Shown here one piece after another: positions 51,794-61,765 of a stretch of 64,000 nucleotides of DNA. The DNA lies in NCBI RefSeq assembly GCF_002021815.1, contig NZ_CP019952.1, positions 3,689,001 through 3,753,000 on the forward strand, read 5' to 3'. A program made the position numbers and the translations under genes. The stretch is from Pseudomonas parafulva. GTDB lineage: Bacteria; Pseudomonadota; Gammaproteobacteria; Pseudomonadales; Pseudomonadaceae. Under the pieces are notes generated by a model. That model did not search any database. It was not told where the DNA came from and was given only the letters and a program-made list of their open reading frames with translations. Every line of letters begins with the position of its first letter. The stretch's first letter is position 1.

Positions 51794-52762
51794 ATGTCTT
51801 TGTTGCAGATCAACAACCTCAACGTGCGTTTTGGCGACGCGGACGCCGTGCCGGTGGTGGACGGGCTGGACTTGCAGGTTCAATCCGGCGAAATCCTGGC
51901 CATCGTCGGCGAGTCCGGCTCGGGCAAATCGGTGACCATGATGGCCCTGATGGGCCTGATCGAGGCCCAGGGTCGGATCACCGCCGATGCCATGACCTTC
52001 GACGGTACCGACATGCTCACCCTCAGCGGCCGGCAACGGCGCAAGGTGGTGGGCAAGGATATCGCCATGGTCTTTCAGGACCCGATGACGGCCCTGAACC
52101 CCAGCTACACCGTGGGCTATCAGATCGAAGAAGTGCTGCGCCAACACTTGGGCCTCAAGGGCAAGGCGGCGCGGCAACGGGCCCTGGAACTGCTGCAGAA
52201 GGTCGAGATCCCGGCCGCCGAGAGTCGCCTGGACGCCTATCCGCATCAACTGTCCGGCGGCATGAGCCAACGGGTGGCCATCGCCATGGCCATTGCCGGC
52301 GAGCCCAAGCTGCTGATCGCCGACGAGCCGACCACGGCGCTGGACGTGACCATCCAGGCGCAGATCATGGAGCTGCTGGTCAACCTGCAGCAGGAGCGCA
52401 ACATGGCCCTGATCCTGATCACCCATGACCTGGCGGTCGTGGCCGAGACCGCGCGCCGGGTGTGCGTGATGTATGCAGGCCAGGCTGTGGAGGTGGGCCA
52501 GGTGCCAGAGCTGTTCGACATCCCTGCCCACCCCTATACCGAAGCCCTGCTGGCGGCGATTCCCGAGCACAGCCTGGGTGCCGAGCGATTGGCCACCCTG
52601 CCCGGCATCGTTCCGGGCCGCTATGACCGCCCCACGGGTTGCCTGCTGTCGCCACGCTGCCCATATGTGCAGGACAACTGTCGACACCAGCGCCCGGCCC
52701 TGGACCCCAAAGCCCAGAGCCTGGCCCGCTGTTTCTACCCACTGAACCAGGAGGTGGCGTGA
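51794..52762 (+). CDS. dppD: Dipeptide ABC transporter ATPase DppD
   Basis: ABC ATPase of 322 residues. Walker A GESGSGKS (about 38-45), signature [17 protein letters not shown] and Walker [14 protein letters not shown] are intact. The C-terminal oligopeptide/dipeptide extension has the cysteines of [14 protein letters not shown], which in relatives bind an iron-sulfur cluster. The stop overlaps the dppF start (ATGA). Confidence 0.95.
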   Translation: MSLLQINNLNVRFGDADAVPVVDGLDLQVQSGEILAIVGESGSGKSVTMMALMGLIEAQGRITADAMTFDGTDMLTLSGRQRRKVVGKDIAMVFQDPMTALNPSYTVGYQIEEVLRQHLGLKGKAARQRALELLQKVEIPAAESRLDAYPHQLSGGMSQRVAIAMAIAGEPKLLIADEPTTALDVTIQAQIMELLVNLQQERNMALILITHDLAVVAETARRVCVMYAGQAVEVGQVPELFDIPAHPYTEALLAAIPEHSLGAERLATLPGIVPGRYDRPTGCLLSPRCPYVQDNCRHQRPALDPKAQSLARCFYPLNQEVA

Positions 52763-53730
52763 TGGCCGTCGTTCTATCGGCCCGGGACCTGACCCGGCAT
52801 TACGAAGTCTCCCGCGGGTTGTTCAAGGGCCATGCGCTGGTACGCGCGCTCAATGGCGTTTCGTTCGAACTGGAGGCGGGCAAGACGTTGGCGGTGGTCG
52901 GTGAGTCTGGTTGCGGCAAGTCGACCCTGGCCCGCGCCCTGACCCTGATCGAGCAGCCCACCTCAGGCTCGCTGCAGATCGCAGGTACCGAGGTAACCGG
53001 TGCCAGCAAGGTCGAGCGCAAGCAACTGCGCCGGGACGTACAAATGGTCTTCCAAAGCCCTTACGCCTCGCTCAACCCGCGGCAGAAGATCGGCGACCAA
53101 CTGGCCGAGCCGTTGCTGATCAACACCACGCTGAGCAAGGCGCAGCGGCGTGACAGGGTGCAGAAGATGATGGAGCAGGTGGGGCTGCGCCCGGAGCATT
53201 ACCAGCGCTATCCGCACATGTTCTCGGGTGGACAACGCCAGCGTATCGCGCTGGCACGGGCCATGATGTTGCAGCCCAAGGTGTTGGTGGCCGACGAACC
53301 GACGTCTGCGCTGGATGTGTCGATCCAGGCCCAAGTGCTGAATTTGTTCATGGACATGCAACAGCAGTACGGTACCGGTTACGTGTTCATCTCTCACAAC
53401 CTGGCGGTAGTACGGCACGTGGCCGACGATGTACTGGTCATGTACCTGGGCAGACCGGCGGAGATGGGGCCCAAAGCCGATATCTACGAAAAGCCGCTGC
53501 ATCCGTATACCCAGGCCCTGCTGTCTGCCACACCCGCTATTCATCCAGATCCGTCCAAACCGCGTATCCGCATTGCCGGCGAGCTGCCCAACCCGCTCAA
53601 CCCGCCGGATGGCTGCGCTTTTCACAAACGCTGCCCCTACGCGACCGATCGCTGCGCCAATGAAGTACCGGCGTTCAGGCAGGTGGAGACCCGGCAGGTG
53701 GCTTGTCACTATGCGGAGCAGTTTCTCTAA
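52762..53730 (+). CDS. dppF: Dipeptide ABC transporter ATPase DppF
   Basis: Second ABC ATPase of the transporter, 322 residues from ATG 52762, which overlaps the dppD stop and lies behind GGAGG. Walker A GESGCGKST, signature FSGGQRQRIALARAM and Walker B VLVADEPTSALDVS are present. The cysteines of CAFHKRCPYATDRC are the C-terminal cluster motif. It closes the dpp operon. Confidence 0.95.
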   Translation: MAVVLSARDLTRHYEVSRGLFKGHALVRALNGVSFELEAGKTLAVVGESGCGKSTLARALTLIEQPTSGSLQIAGTEVTGASKVERKQLRRDVQMVFQSPYASLNPRQKIGDQLAEPLLINTTLSKAQRRDRVQKMMEQVGLRPEHYQRYPHMFSGGQRQRIALARAMMLQPKVLVADEPTSALDVSIQAQVLNLFMDMQQQYGTGYVFISHNLAVVRHVADDVLVMYLGRPAEMGPKADIYEKPLHPYTQALLSATPAIHPDPSKPRIRIAGELPNPLNPPDGCAFHKRCPYATDRCANEVPAFRQVETRQVACHYAEQFL

Positions 53731-53832
53731 GGAAGGTATGGATCGGCCGGTCCGGCGGGCCGGCAAGACCGCTGCCAATTCACTGGCTTTCAGAACCGGT
53801 GCAAGACGACAGATCGACAAGTAAGACATAAA

Positions 53833-53861
53833 CGAAAAGGGCCGCTAAGCGGCCCTTTTCG
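53833..53861. terminator. Bidirectional intrinsic terminator after dppF
   Basis: A perfect 13-bp stem, CGAAAAGGGCCGC (53833-53845) and GCGGCCCTTTTCG (53849-53861), with loop TAA. The A and T runs are part of the stem, so it can act on both strands, ending dppF from the left and the micropeptide gene from the right. Confidence 0.85.
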
Positions 53862-53936
53862 TCAGTGCATGAACAGTGCAATCAGAATGATGATTGGAAT
53901 CGGTACACCCAGCAGCCATAGCAATATCGAGCGCAT
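53862..53936 (-). CDS. 24-residue hydrophobic membrane micropeptide
   Basis: An ATG at 53934-53936 preceded by AAGGAG (8 bases away) opens a 24-codon frame that starts MRSILLWLLGVPIP, continues as an isoleucine-rich span and ends ALFMH. It is a single transmembrane segment with one N-terminal arginine. The stop touches the terminator at 53861, and the gene is 15 bases downstream of the 299-residue membrane protein, so both belong to one transcript. Function unknown; I recognise no named family. Confidence 0.68.
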   Translation of the reverse strand: MRSILLWLLGVPIPIIILIALFMH

Positions 53937-53951
53937 GTTCGTTCTCCTTAC

Positions 53952-54851
53952 TTAGCGTTGAATAGTGCGGTGAGCGACGTAGTCGCCTTCAAGCCACTGG
54001 ACCTGGTCGCGACGACGACCACCGTACAGCGCGGCGAGGCTGGCGAAGAAGGCGCCGCACAGAAGGGCCACGAAGGTCCACAGGGCAGTCCAGGCAGCCA
54101 CTTTGGCGGCGGTGTCTGCAGCCTGCTTGGCATCGGTCTTCAGTTGTTGAACTTGAGCCATGACTTGGTCGACGCGCGCTTCAGCTTCCGGCTGGGACAG
54201 GCGGGTGCGCTGGGCAACCAGCTGCGCCAGGTAGGCACGGTCTTCAGGTGCCAGGGCGCCGTCCCCGGCGAGACCTTTGGCCAAGATGCGAGCGGCAACA
54301 CCATTGGCCGCATCATCGCTGACAGGCGCTGGGCCCTCGCCACGGAACAGGCCGTCGACGAAGTAGTCCAGGGACTCGTCCGAGGCATTGGAGGCGGCAG
54401 CACCACCGGCAGCGGCGGTCATGCCGGCCGCTTGAGTCGCTGCACTGGCACCTGCACCGACGATGTTGCCGGCGGTACCCAGTACCAGCATGGCCGTCAC
54501 CAAGGTAGCCACGGCCCACGACAGGAAGCCGTGTGCAGTGTCGCGGAAATACACTTCGTCACCGTGCAGATTGGCCCATTTCACGCGCAGACGGCCGGCA
54601 ATGTAGCCGCCCATGCCCGAAGCGATGATCTGGGTCAGCAGCAACCAGACAATGGTGGAAATACCCAGGGCTTTGGCACTGGCCCCTTCATCTGCCCACG
54701 GCGAGGTCGCGGCAAAGCCGAGCCCTGCACCGAGCACTACCAGAAGGAGAGAGATGGCAGCAGCACCGGCTGCGCCAGCGAAGATCGCTGCCCAGGAAAC
54801 ACCTGAGCGGCTTTGAGTATCGACAACGGGATAGTCGGCAGATGAGATCAT
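53952..54851 (-). CDS. Uncharacterised membrane protein
   Basis: A 299-residue protein, not recognised as a named family. Hydrophobic spans are at about 20-50 (rich in Gly/Ala), 64-86 and 110-135, followed by an Ala/Gly-rich stretch, an amphipathic acidic region (about 155-235, with QLVAQRTRLSQPEAEARVDQ resembling a coiled coil) and a last span at about 250-275. The end RRRDQVQWLEGDYVAHR is strongly charged. It is transcribed from a sigma-54 promoter and followed by the micropeptide. A role in envelope stress or membrane organisation would be a guess. Confidence 0.85.
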   Translation of the reverse strand: MISSADYPVVDTQSRSGVSWAAIFAGAAGAAAISLLLVVLGAGLGFAATSPWADEGASAKALGISTIVWLLLTQIIASGMGGYIAGRLRVKWANLHGDEVYFRDTAHGFLSWAVATLVTAMLVLGTAGNIVGAGASAATQAAGMTAAAGGAAASNASDESLDYFVDGLFRGEGPAPVSDDAANGVAARILAKGLAGDGALAPEDRAYLAQLVAQRTRLSQPEAEARVDQVMAQVQQLKTDAKQAADTAAKVAAWTALWTFVALLCGAFFASLAALYGGRRRDQVQWLEGDYVAHRTIQR

Positions 54852-54901
54852 GATGTGGTCGCCTGTGTTGTTAGCGAGAAGTCCATTCGCGCATTAAACG
54901 T

Positions 54902-54917
54902 TGCAGCCGCTGTGCCA
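54902..54917 (-). promoter_or_regulatory. Sigma-54 (RpoN) promoter for the membrane protein and micropeptide
   Basis: On the minus strand TGGCACAGCGGCTGCA. It matches the -24/-12 consensus TGGCACG-N4-TTGCW: the GG and GC doublets are present with exactly 10 bases between them, and 6 of 7 -24 bases and the TGCA of the -12 element agree. The -12 element lies about 50 bases upstream of the ATG at 54851. An enhancer-binding activator would be needed; no site for one is obvious. Confidence 0.75.
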
Positions 54918-55062
54918 GTTGCCATAAAAAATCCCGCCCTTTTAAATCAATGAGTTACAAAAACAGGTTAATTATTGATCGTGCAAAATGCGCGAATCGG
55001 CCTCTAGCATCAGGTGTTCTGCAATTCTTGTCGCCACGCCAGGGAACAGGCATGATCCTGCC

Positions 55063-55863
55063 ATGACCCTGCCCGATGGCCCGTCCCAGACGCCGATCAC
55101 CGCCGACACCGTGATGCGCTACCACCTGTGCTGGAAGTATCGCGATCTCGATGGCGTGATGGCGCTGTACCACCCCGACATTCAATACCACGACTTCTTC
55201 CAGAATCGCGTGCTGAGCCATGCCGAGCTGCGTGCGTACGTGAGCGCCTGCCTGCCCCATGCCGCCGGCGAGGACATCGTGCACAGCGACCGTATCCGCG
55301 TCGATGGCTGTACGGCGTACATTCAGTACCAGGTCACCGTGCAGGGCGGGGACGGCCTGGTGGCGTTCCAGTCCAGCGAGGCGATCACGGTAAAGGACGG
55401 CCTGATCTGGCAGGTCAATGAGTACGCCACACTGGTGCGTCAGCAAAGTGCCGGCAGCACCCGTCGTACTTCTCGGCCCGCCACCAGCCGGCTAGGGCTG
55501 TCCCCGCGTCAGTTGTCGACCATGGCGCAAGACCTTGAGCACTACTTCCAGCGACAACGCCCGTACCTGGATCCTGAGCTGAGCCTGCAACAGGTCGCTC
55601 AGGCCAGCGGTTACAGCCGCAATCAGATTTCCTACCTGTTGAACCAGGTGCTGGGCCAGAGCTTTTATCGCTACGTCAACCAGGCGCGCCTGCAGCACCT
55701 GATGACGATCCTGGCAACTGACAACGGCCAGTCGTCCATCGATGACCTGGCGTTCAACGCCGGTTTCAACTCGCTGTCCGCGTTCTACAAGTGCTTTCGC
55801 GAGCACACCGGGCTGACGCCCAAGGCCTACCTCAAACAGATTTCCTCGCGTGCACGCACGTAA
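55063..55863 (+). CDS. NTF2/SnoaL-like domain fused to an AraC-type DNA-binding domain
   Basis: A 266-residue putative regulator. Residues about 12-125 look like an NTF2/SnoaL-type barrel (WKYRDLDGVMALYHPDIQYHDFF, then IWQVNEYATLV), a ligand-binding fold. Residues about 165-262 hold two AraC helix-turn-helix motifs: LSLQQVAQASGYSRNQISYL and IDDLAFNAGFNSLSAFYKCFREH. The usual AraC sensor is cupin-like, so this arrangement is unusual. ATG 55063 has only a weak ribosome-binding site; an upstream in-frame ATG at 54988 is possible. It probably controls the FAD oxidase gene 63 bases downstream. Confidence 0.85.
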   Translation: MTLPDGPSQTPITADTVMRYHLCWKYRDLDGVMALYHPDIQYHDFFQNRVLSHAELRAYVSACLPHAAGEDIVHSDRIRVDGCTAYIQYQVTVQGGDGLVAFQSSEAITVKDGLIWQVNEYATLVRQQSAGSTRRTSRPATSRLGLSPRQLSTMAQDLEHYFQRQRPYLDPELSLQQVAQASGYSRNQISYLLNQVLGQSFYRYVNQARLQHLMTILATDNGQSSIDDLAFNAGFNSLSAFYKCFREHTGLTPKAYLKQISSRART

Positions 55864-55926
55864 GACAAGCGCTGCCGTTGCCCACTAGCATCGCTCCATC
55901 ACCTGATCGCTTGTGGAGCCCGGCCC

Positions 55927-57333
55927 ATGCAGCCCCTGCGTACCCTCAGCTTGTGGATGGACCAGCTGCAAGAGCCGCTGCGTGCGCGACCTGCCCTGCG
56001 TGAAAACGTCGAGGCAGACGTCTGCATCATCGGCGCTGGCTACACAGGCCTGTGGACCGCTTACTACCTCAAGCGCCAGGCGCCGCACCTCAACATCGTG
56101 GTGATCGAGGCCAACATCGCCGGGTTCGGTGCCTCGGGGCGCAACGGCGGATGGCTGATGGGCAATTTGCTGGGTGAAGATCGCCTGCTGGCCAGCCTGT
56201 CGCCGCTGCAGCGCCGCGCCAGCATCGACCTGCTGCATGACATTCCGGACGAAGTACAGCGCGTCTTGCACCGCGAACAGCTCGATTGCGACTACCGCAA
56301 GGGCGGCGTGTTGTACTGCGCGGCGCGGTATCCCGAGCAGGAGCGAAGCCTGCGTGCCTACCTGGACCACTTGTTCAACCTGGGCATGACCGAGGACGAT
56401 TACCGCTGGCTGCGCCCAGCACAACTGCAGGGCCAGTTGCGCGTGAGCAACGCCTATGGCGCCATCTACAGTCCGCACACGGCCACGATACAGCCGGCCA
56501 AGCTCGTCCGTGGCCTGGCCAGCGCGGTCGAGGCCATGGGGGTGCCAATTTACGAGAACACACCGGCGCTGGACTGGCAGCCTGGCGAAGTGACCACCCC
56601 GTTAGCACGCCTGCGGTGCAACTGGATCGTCCCGGCGGTGGAAGGCTATGCCGCCAGCTTGCCGCCGTTGGGCAAACACCAGTTGCCGGTTCAGAGCCTG
56701 ATGGTGGCCACCGAACCCTTGCCGCAAGCCACGTGGGCGCAGATCGGCCTCGACCAGGGGCAAGCCTTCAGCGAGGGCAGCCGGCAAGTGACCTATGGTC
56801 AGCGCACCGCCGACGATCGCCTGGTGTTCGGTGCCCGCGGTGGCTACCGCTTCGGTGGCAGGTTACGCGAGGACTTCAACCTCCAGGCCCATGAGATCGA
56901 GCTGCGTCGCTACCTGTTCAGCGAGCTGTTTCCACAACTGCGCCATGTGCGCATCACCCATTCGTGGGGCGGCAACCTGGGCATGGCGCGGCGCTTCCGG
57001 CCGCACATGCTGTGCGACCGCCAGCGGGGTATCGCGTTGGCAGGTGGCTACGGCGGCGAAGGCGTAGGCGCGACCAACCTGGGCGGTCGCACCCTGGCCG
57101 CACTTATCCTGAATCAGCAGAACGCGCTTACCGGACAGCCCTGGGTACACGACAACAGGCCGCTATCGAGCTTGGCCAGCTGGCCTGCGGAGCCCAGCCG
57201 CTGGCTGGGGTACAACGCCATCATCCAGAGCTTCGTCCACGAGGATCGCACCCTGGCCAACCCCGCGACACCGCCATGGAGACGGCAACTGGCCACCAAG
57301 CTGGCAGATTTCATGGAAGGCTTCATGCACTGA
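55927..57333 (+). CDS. FAD-dependent oxidoreductase (DAO/PuuB-like)
   Basis: D-amino-acid-oxidase-fold flavoprotein of 468 residues. The ADP-binding motif CIIGAGYTGLWTAYYL is at about 33-48, followed by FGASGRNGGWLMG; GYGGEGVGATNLGGRTLA near residue 378 is the second flavin segment. It most resembles PuuB-type gamma-glutamylputrescine oxidases and OrdL-like enzymes. The polyamine-type binding protein two genes on makes a polyamine or amino compound the likely substrate; the exact substrate is inferred. Confidence 0.87.
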   Translation: MQPLRTLSLWMDQLQEPLRARPALRENVEADVCIIGAGYTGLWTAYYLKRQAPHLNIVVIEANIAGFGASGRNGGWLMGNLLGEDRLLASLSPLQRRASIDLLHDIPDEVQRVLHREQLDCDYRKGGVLYCAARYPEQERSLRAYLDHLFNLGMTEDDYRWLRPAQLQGQLRVSNAYGAIYSPHTATIQPAKLVRGLASAVEAMGVPIYENTPALDWQPGEVTTPLARLRCNWIVPAVEGYAASLPPLGKHQLPVQSLMVATEPLPQATWAQIGLDQGQAFSEGSRQVTYGQRTADDRLVFGARGGYRFGGRLREDFNLQAHEIELRRYLFSELFPQLRHVRITHSWGGNLGMARRFRPHMLCDRQRGIALAGGYGGEGVGATNLGGRTLAALILNQQNALTGQPWVHDNRPLSSLASWPAEPSRWLGYNAIIQSFVHEDRTLANPATPPWRRQLATKLADFMEGFMH

Positions 57334-57361
57334 TTCTTCACCCAAACAGGATCGACCTGTC

Positions 57362-57703
57362 ATGAGCATCACTCAGTTCAAACGGGCAGACAGCGCCGTT
57401 TTACAGTCCAGCAGCCCTGTTGCCGTACCCCTCGGCCAGCCCGTGGCGGTGACATCGATCACGTGCGTGCAACGCAGCGATGGCGTGGAAACGGGCATCT
57501 GGGAATGCACCCCAGGGCGCTGGCGACGGCAAATCACGCAACAGGAGTTCTGCCATTTCATCAAGGGCCGCTGCACTTTTACCCCTGACGATGGCGAGCC
57601 CCTGGTCATAGAAGCCGGAGACGCATTGATGCTACCGGCCAACAGCACCGGCACCTGGGATATCCAGGAAACCGTGCGCAAGACCTACGTACTCATCTTC
57701 TGA
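57362..57703 (+). CDS. Cupin-domain protein (DUF861-type)
   Basis: Small 113-residue single-domain cupin. The barrel motifs appear as ETGIWECTPGRWRR and EFCHFIKGRCTFTPDDGEP, ending with IEAGDALMLPANSTGTWD. Such small cupins often accompany amino-acid or polyamine oxidase genes, sometimes as accessory or sensor proteins. It lies 28 bases after the oxidase and 51 before the binding protein. Confidence 0.85.
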   Translation: MSITQFKRADSAVLQSSSPVAVPLGQPVAVTSITCVQRSDGVETGIWECTPGRWRRQITQQEFCHFIKGRCTFTPDDGEPLVIEAGDALMLPANSTGTWDIQETVRKTYVLIF

Positions 57704-57754
57704 TCCGCTGATCGCCTGCCTTCGATAACAACACACAAAGCAAGGTGACCCGAC

Positions 57755-58834
57755 ATGCGCACGCTAATCATCGCCCCCTTGATGCTGGCCGCCAGCGTGG
57801 CCAGCGCGGCAGAAACCGTCAAGATCTACAACTGGTCCAGTTATATAGCGCCCGACACTTTGAAGCAGTTCCAGCAAGCCACCGGCATCGTGCCCACCTA
57901 CGACGTCTACGACAGCAATGAGACCCTCGATGGCAAGTTGATGACCGGCAATTCCGGCTACGACGTGGTGTTTCCCTCCAACCATTTCATGGCCCGGCAA
58001 ATCCAGGGCAAAGCCCTCAAGCGGCTGGACAAGTCGCAGTTGCCCAACTGGAAGAACCTCAACCCGGTGCTACTCAAGGCACTGGAAGGCAATGATCCGG
58101 GCAACCAGTACGGGTTCCCGTACCTCTGGGGCAGCACGGGCATTGGCTACAACATCGACAAGGTCAAAGCCGTATTGGGCGACGACGCGCCGGTCGATTC
58201 CTGGGACCTGATCTTCAAGCCGCAGTACATGAGCAAGCTCAAAGGGTGTGGCGTGGCGGTACTGGACAATGGCCCCGAGTTGCTGCCCATCGCCCTGCAC
58301 TACCTGGGACTGCCCCACCACAGCCAGAACCCGGCCGACTATGACAAGGCCAAGGCGCTGCTGATGCAGGTGCGGCCGTACATCAGCTATTTCCACTCAT
58401 CCAAGTACACGGCGGACCTGGCCAATGGCGACGTCTGCGTCGTGGTCGGGTTCTCGGGGGATGTGCTCCAGGCAAAAAATCGCGCCGAGGAGGCCCACAA
58501 CGGGGTCAAGGTCGGCTACTCGATACCCAAGGAGGGGGCGCCGATGTGGTTCGACATGGTGGCCATGCCCGCCGATGCGCCGGACGAAAAGGCCGGGTAT
58601 GCCTACATGAACTACCTGCTGGAGCCGCAGGTGATGGCCGCCATCAGCAACCACGTGCAATACGCCAACGCCAACCTGCAAGCCGATGCGCTGGTTGACC
58701 CGGCGCTCAAGGCCAACACCATGATCTATCCGAGCGAAGCGGTGATGGGCAAGTTGTACGCGCTTGAAGCGATGCCAGCCAAGATTGACCGTATCAGGAC
58801 ACGTATCTGGACCAGTGTGAAGGCGGGCAACTGA
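57755..58834 (+). CDS. Polyamine-binding periplasmic protein (PotF/SpuD-like)
   Basis: A 359-residue periplasmic binding protein with a signal peptide cleaved near ASA (about 18). It aligns closely with E. coli PotF: IYNWSSYIAPDTL (24-36), DVYDSNETLDGKLM, GSTGIGYNIDKVKAVLG and the end KIDRIRTRIWTSVKAG. Putrescine contacts W27, S28, Y30, E175, D236 and D267 are kept, but the PotF pocket tryptophan 244 is F233 and phenylalanine 276 is W265. No permease or ATPase gene is next to it, so it may use a transporter encoded elsewhere or act as a sensor. Confidence 0.88.
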   Translation: MRTLIIAPLMLAASVASAAETVKIYNWSSYIAPDTLKQFQQATGIVPTYDVYDSNETLDGKLMTGNSGYDVVFPSNHFMARQIQGKALKRLDKSQLPNWKNLNPVLLKALEGNDPGNQYGFPYLWGSTGIGYNIDKVKAVLGDDAPVDSWDLIFKPQYMSKLKGCGVAVLDNGPELLPIALHYLGLPHHSQNPADYDKAKALLMQVRPYISYFHSSKYTADLANGDVCVVVGFSGDVLQAKNRAEEAHNGVKVGYSIPKEGAPMWFDMVAMPADAPDEKAGYAYMNYLLEPQVMAAISNHVQYANANLQADALVDPALKANTMIYPSEAVMGKLYALEAMPAKIDRIRTRIWTSVKAGN

Positions 58835-58909
58835 TACCTGCCCTTGCGGGGGCGGCGTCAAACGGTTGAGATGAGCGAGACGGGCGTCGAGCCGCCCTCT
58901 TCGCCCAAC

Positions 58910-58939
58910 GGCCTGGCCACCGAAGTGGCCGGGCCCTTT
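58910..58939 (+). terminator. Intrinsic terminator of the polyamine module
   Basis: An 11-bp stem (58910-58920 with 58925-58935, one G-U pair) with loop CGAA, followed by CTTTA, just before the convergent prfC stop. Confidence 0.6.
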
Positions 58940-58943
58940 ACGC

Positions 58944-60527
<1,584 letters not shown>

Positions 60528-61039
60528 GGGAAATCGCCTGACTGGGGGATCAAAAAGGGGCAGCATCATACCTGAAATTCGACTCGGCGAAAATCGGCCA
60601 GTGGCGGACGGTCGGGTACCGCCCCGTCCCTCGCTGGCAAGTCAGCGCCTACCTGAGGTGCGCAAACGCCTGCCGTGCGGGGATGGGAACTGGCGCTGCA
60701 CAGGCAGAACGCGAATACGTGCAAGACCAGTGCTTTCAACGTCTACAGCTGCATTTATCGATTCTTTTCACTTGCTAGATCGCTGTTAACCAGTGATTAG
60801 TGCTGGCCAAACGCCCCCTGAGATGGGAACCTTTGCGCCCGAGGAGACGTCCACTCCCCTGTAAACCGCTTCGGTTGGGGAACGGTTTCACCAGCGTTTT
60901 CGAACCCGACGGGGTTTGGCTCATGGCCTGATCGGCGCCTATGGCTCGCATCGGGCTGCTAATCGCGAACACACCACCGCTGCCTCCCGGGGCTGGCCAA
61001 GAAGAAGTGTGCTCGCCGACGACAAGAAGGAGTCCACCT
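60528..61039. other. Gene-free region upstream of the osmoprotectant transporter
   Basis: About 510 bases between divergent prfC and the transporter with no convincing gene. The part from about 60810 on contains small hairpins (AACCG-CTT-CGGTT and AACCC-GACG-GGGTT). It may include promoters for both sides and a long leader; I recognise no riboswitch class. Confidence 0.4.
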
Positions 61040-61752
61040 GTGGCGACACGCTACGGAAAAGGGCTGTTGGGATGGGCCGCCGTGCTCGTCATCCTGGCCC
61101 TGCTGGTCCACTGGATCGGCCTCGACACGATCGCGCGCTACCGCGATGATCTGACGTTCTACCTGCAAGCGCACCTGGTTCTGGTGCTGGCTTCGATGGC
61201 GGCGGCATTGGCCGTGGGCATCCCCGCCGGCATTGCCTTGAGTCGACCGCATAGGGTCGACAAAGCCGAGCGGTTCATGCAGTTCTTCAACATTGGCAAC
61301 ACCATCCCCCCCTGGCTGTACTGGCCATCGCCCTGAGCGTACTAGGTATCGGCGCAGGCCCTGCCATTTTCGCCCTGTTTCTCGCCTCCCTCCTGCCCAT
61401 CGTGCGCAACACCTACGAAGGGCTTAAAAACGTTCCCGCCTCGCTCAAGGAAGCCGCTACCGGTATCGGCATGACGCCGCGCCAGCAGTTGTGGCAGATG
61501 GAGCTGCCCAATGCCGTGCCCATCATCGTCGGTGGCGTGCGTGTAGCACTGGCGCTGAACGTGGGCACCGCCCCGCTCGCCTTCCTGATCGGTGCCAACA
61601 GCCTGGGCAGCCTGATTTTCCCCGGCATTGCCCTTAACAACCAGCCCCAGCTCTTGCTGGGCGCCGCTTGTACGGCACTGCTGGCATTGCTGCTGGACGC
61701 ACTGGTGACGTTCGCCAGCAAGCGCTGGCTGGAACGTGGCCTGGCCCAATAA
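61040..61752 (+). pseudogene. Osmoprotectant ABC transporter permease, frameshifted in a C tract
   Basis: Betaine/choline-type permease broken in two frames. The first part (GTG 61040 behind AAGGAG; MATRYGKGLLGWAAVLVIL) reads correctly to NTIPP, then switches frame and stops at 61334-61336. The second part continues the permease from LAVLAIALSVLGIG in the other frame to the stop at 61752, including the coupling loop RNTYEGLKNVPASLKEAATGIGM. The join is a run of seven C at 61306-61312; one extra C would give a single 237-residue protein. This is either a sequencing error, a recent mutation or a slippery, phase-variable site. Confidence 0.8.
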
Positions 61753-61765
61753 CCCGAGGAAAACC

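Noticed and set aside
60818..60827. CTGAGATGGG resembling the start of a TPP riboswitch core
   Set aside because: The second conserved half of the aptamer is missing and the downstream gene is not a thiamine gene.
60775..60972. A 65-codon minus-strand frame upstream of prfC
   Set aside because: No ribosome-binding site, no recognisable composition, in a gene-free region.
61019..61035. ACGA near the ribosome-binding site, as in guanidine-II (mini-ykkC) riboswitches
   Set aside because: The ACGA is not closed by a stem and no second ACGR hairpin is present.
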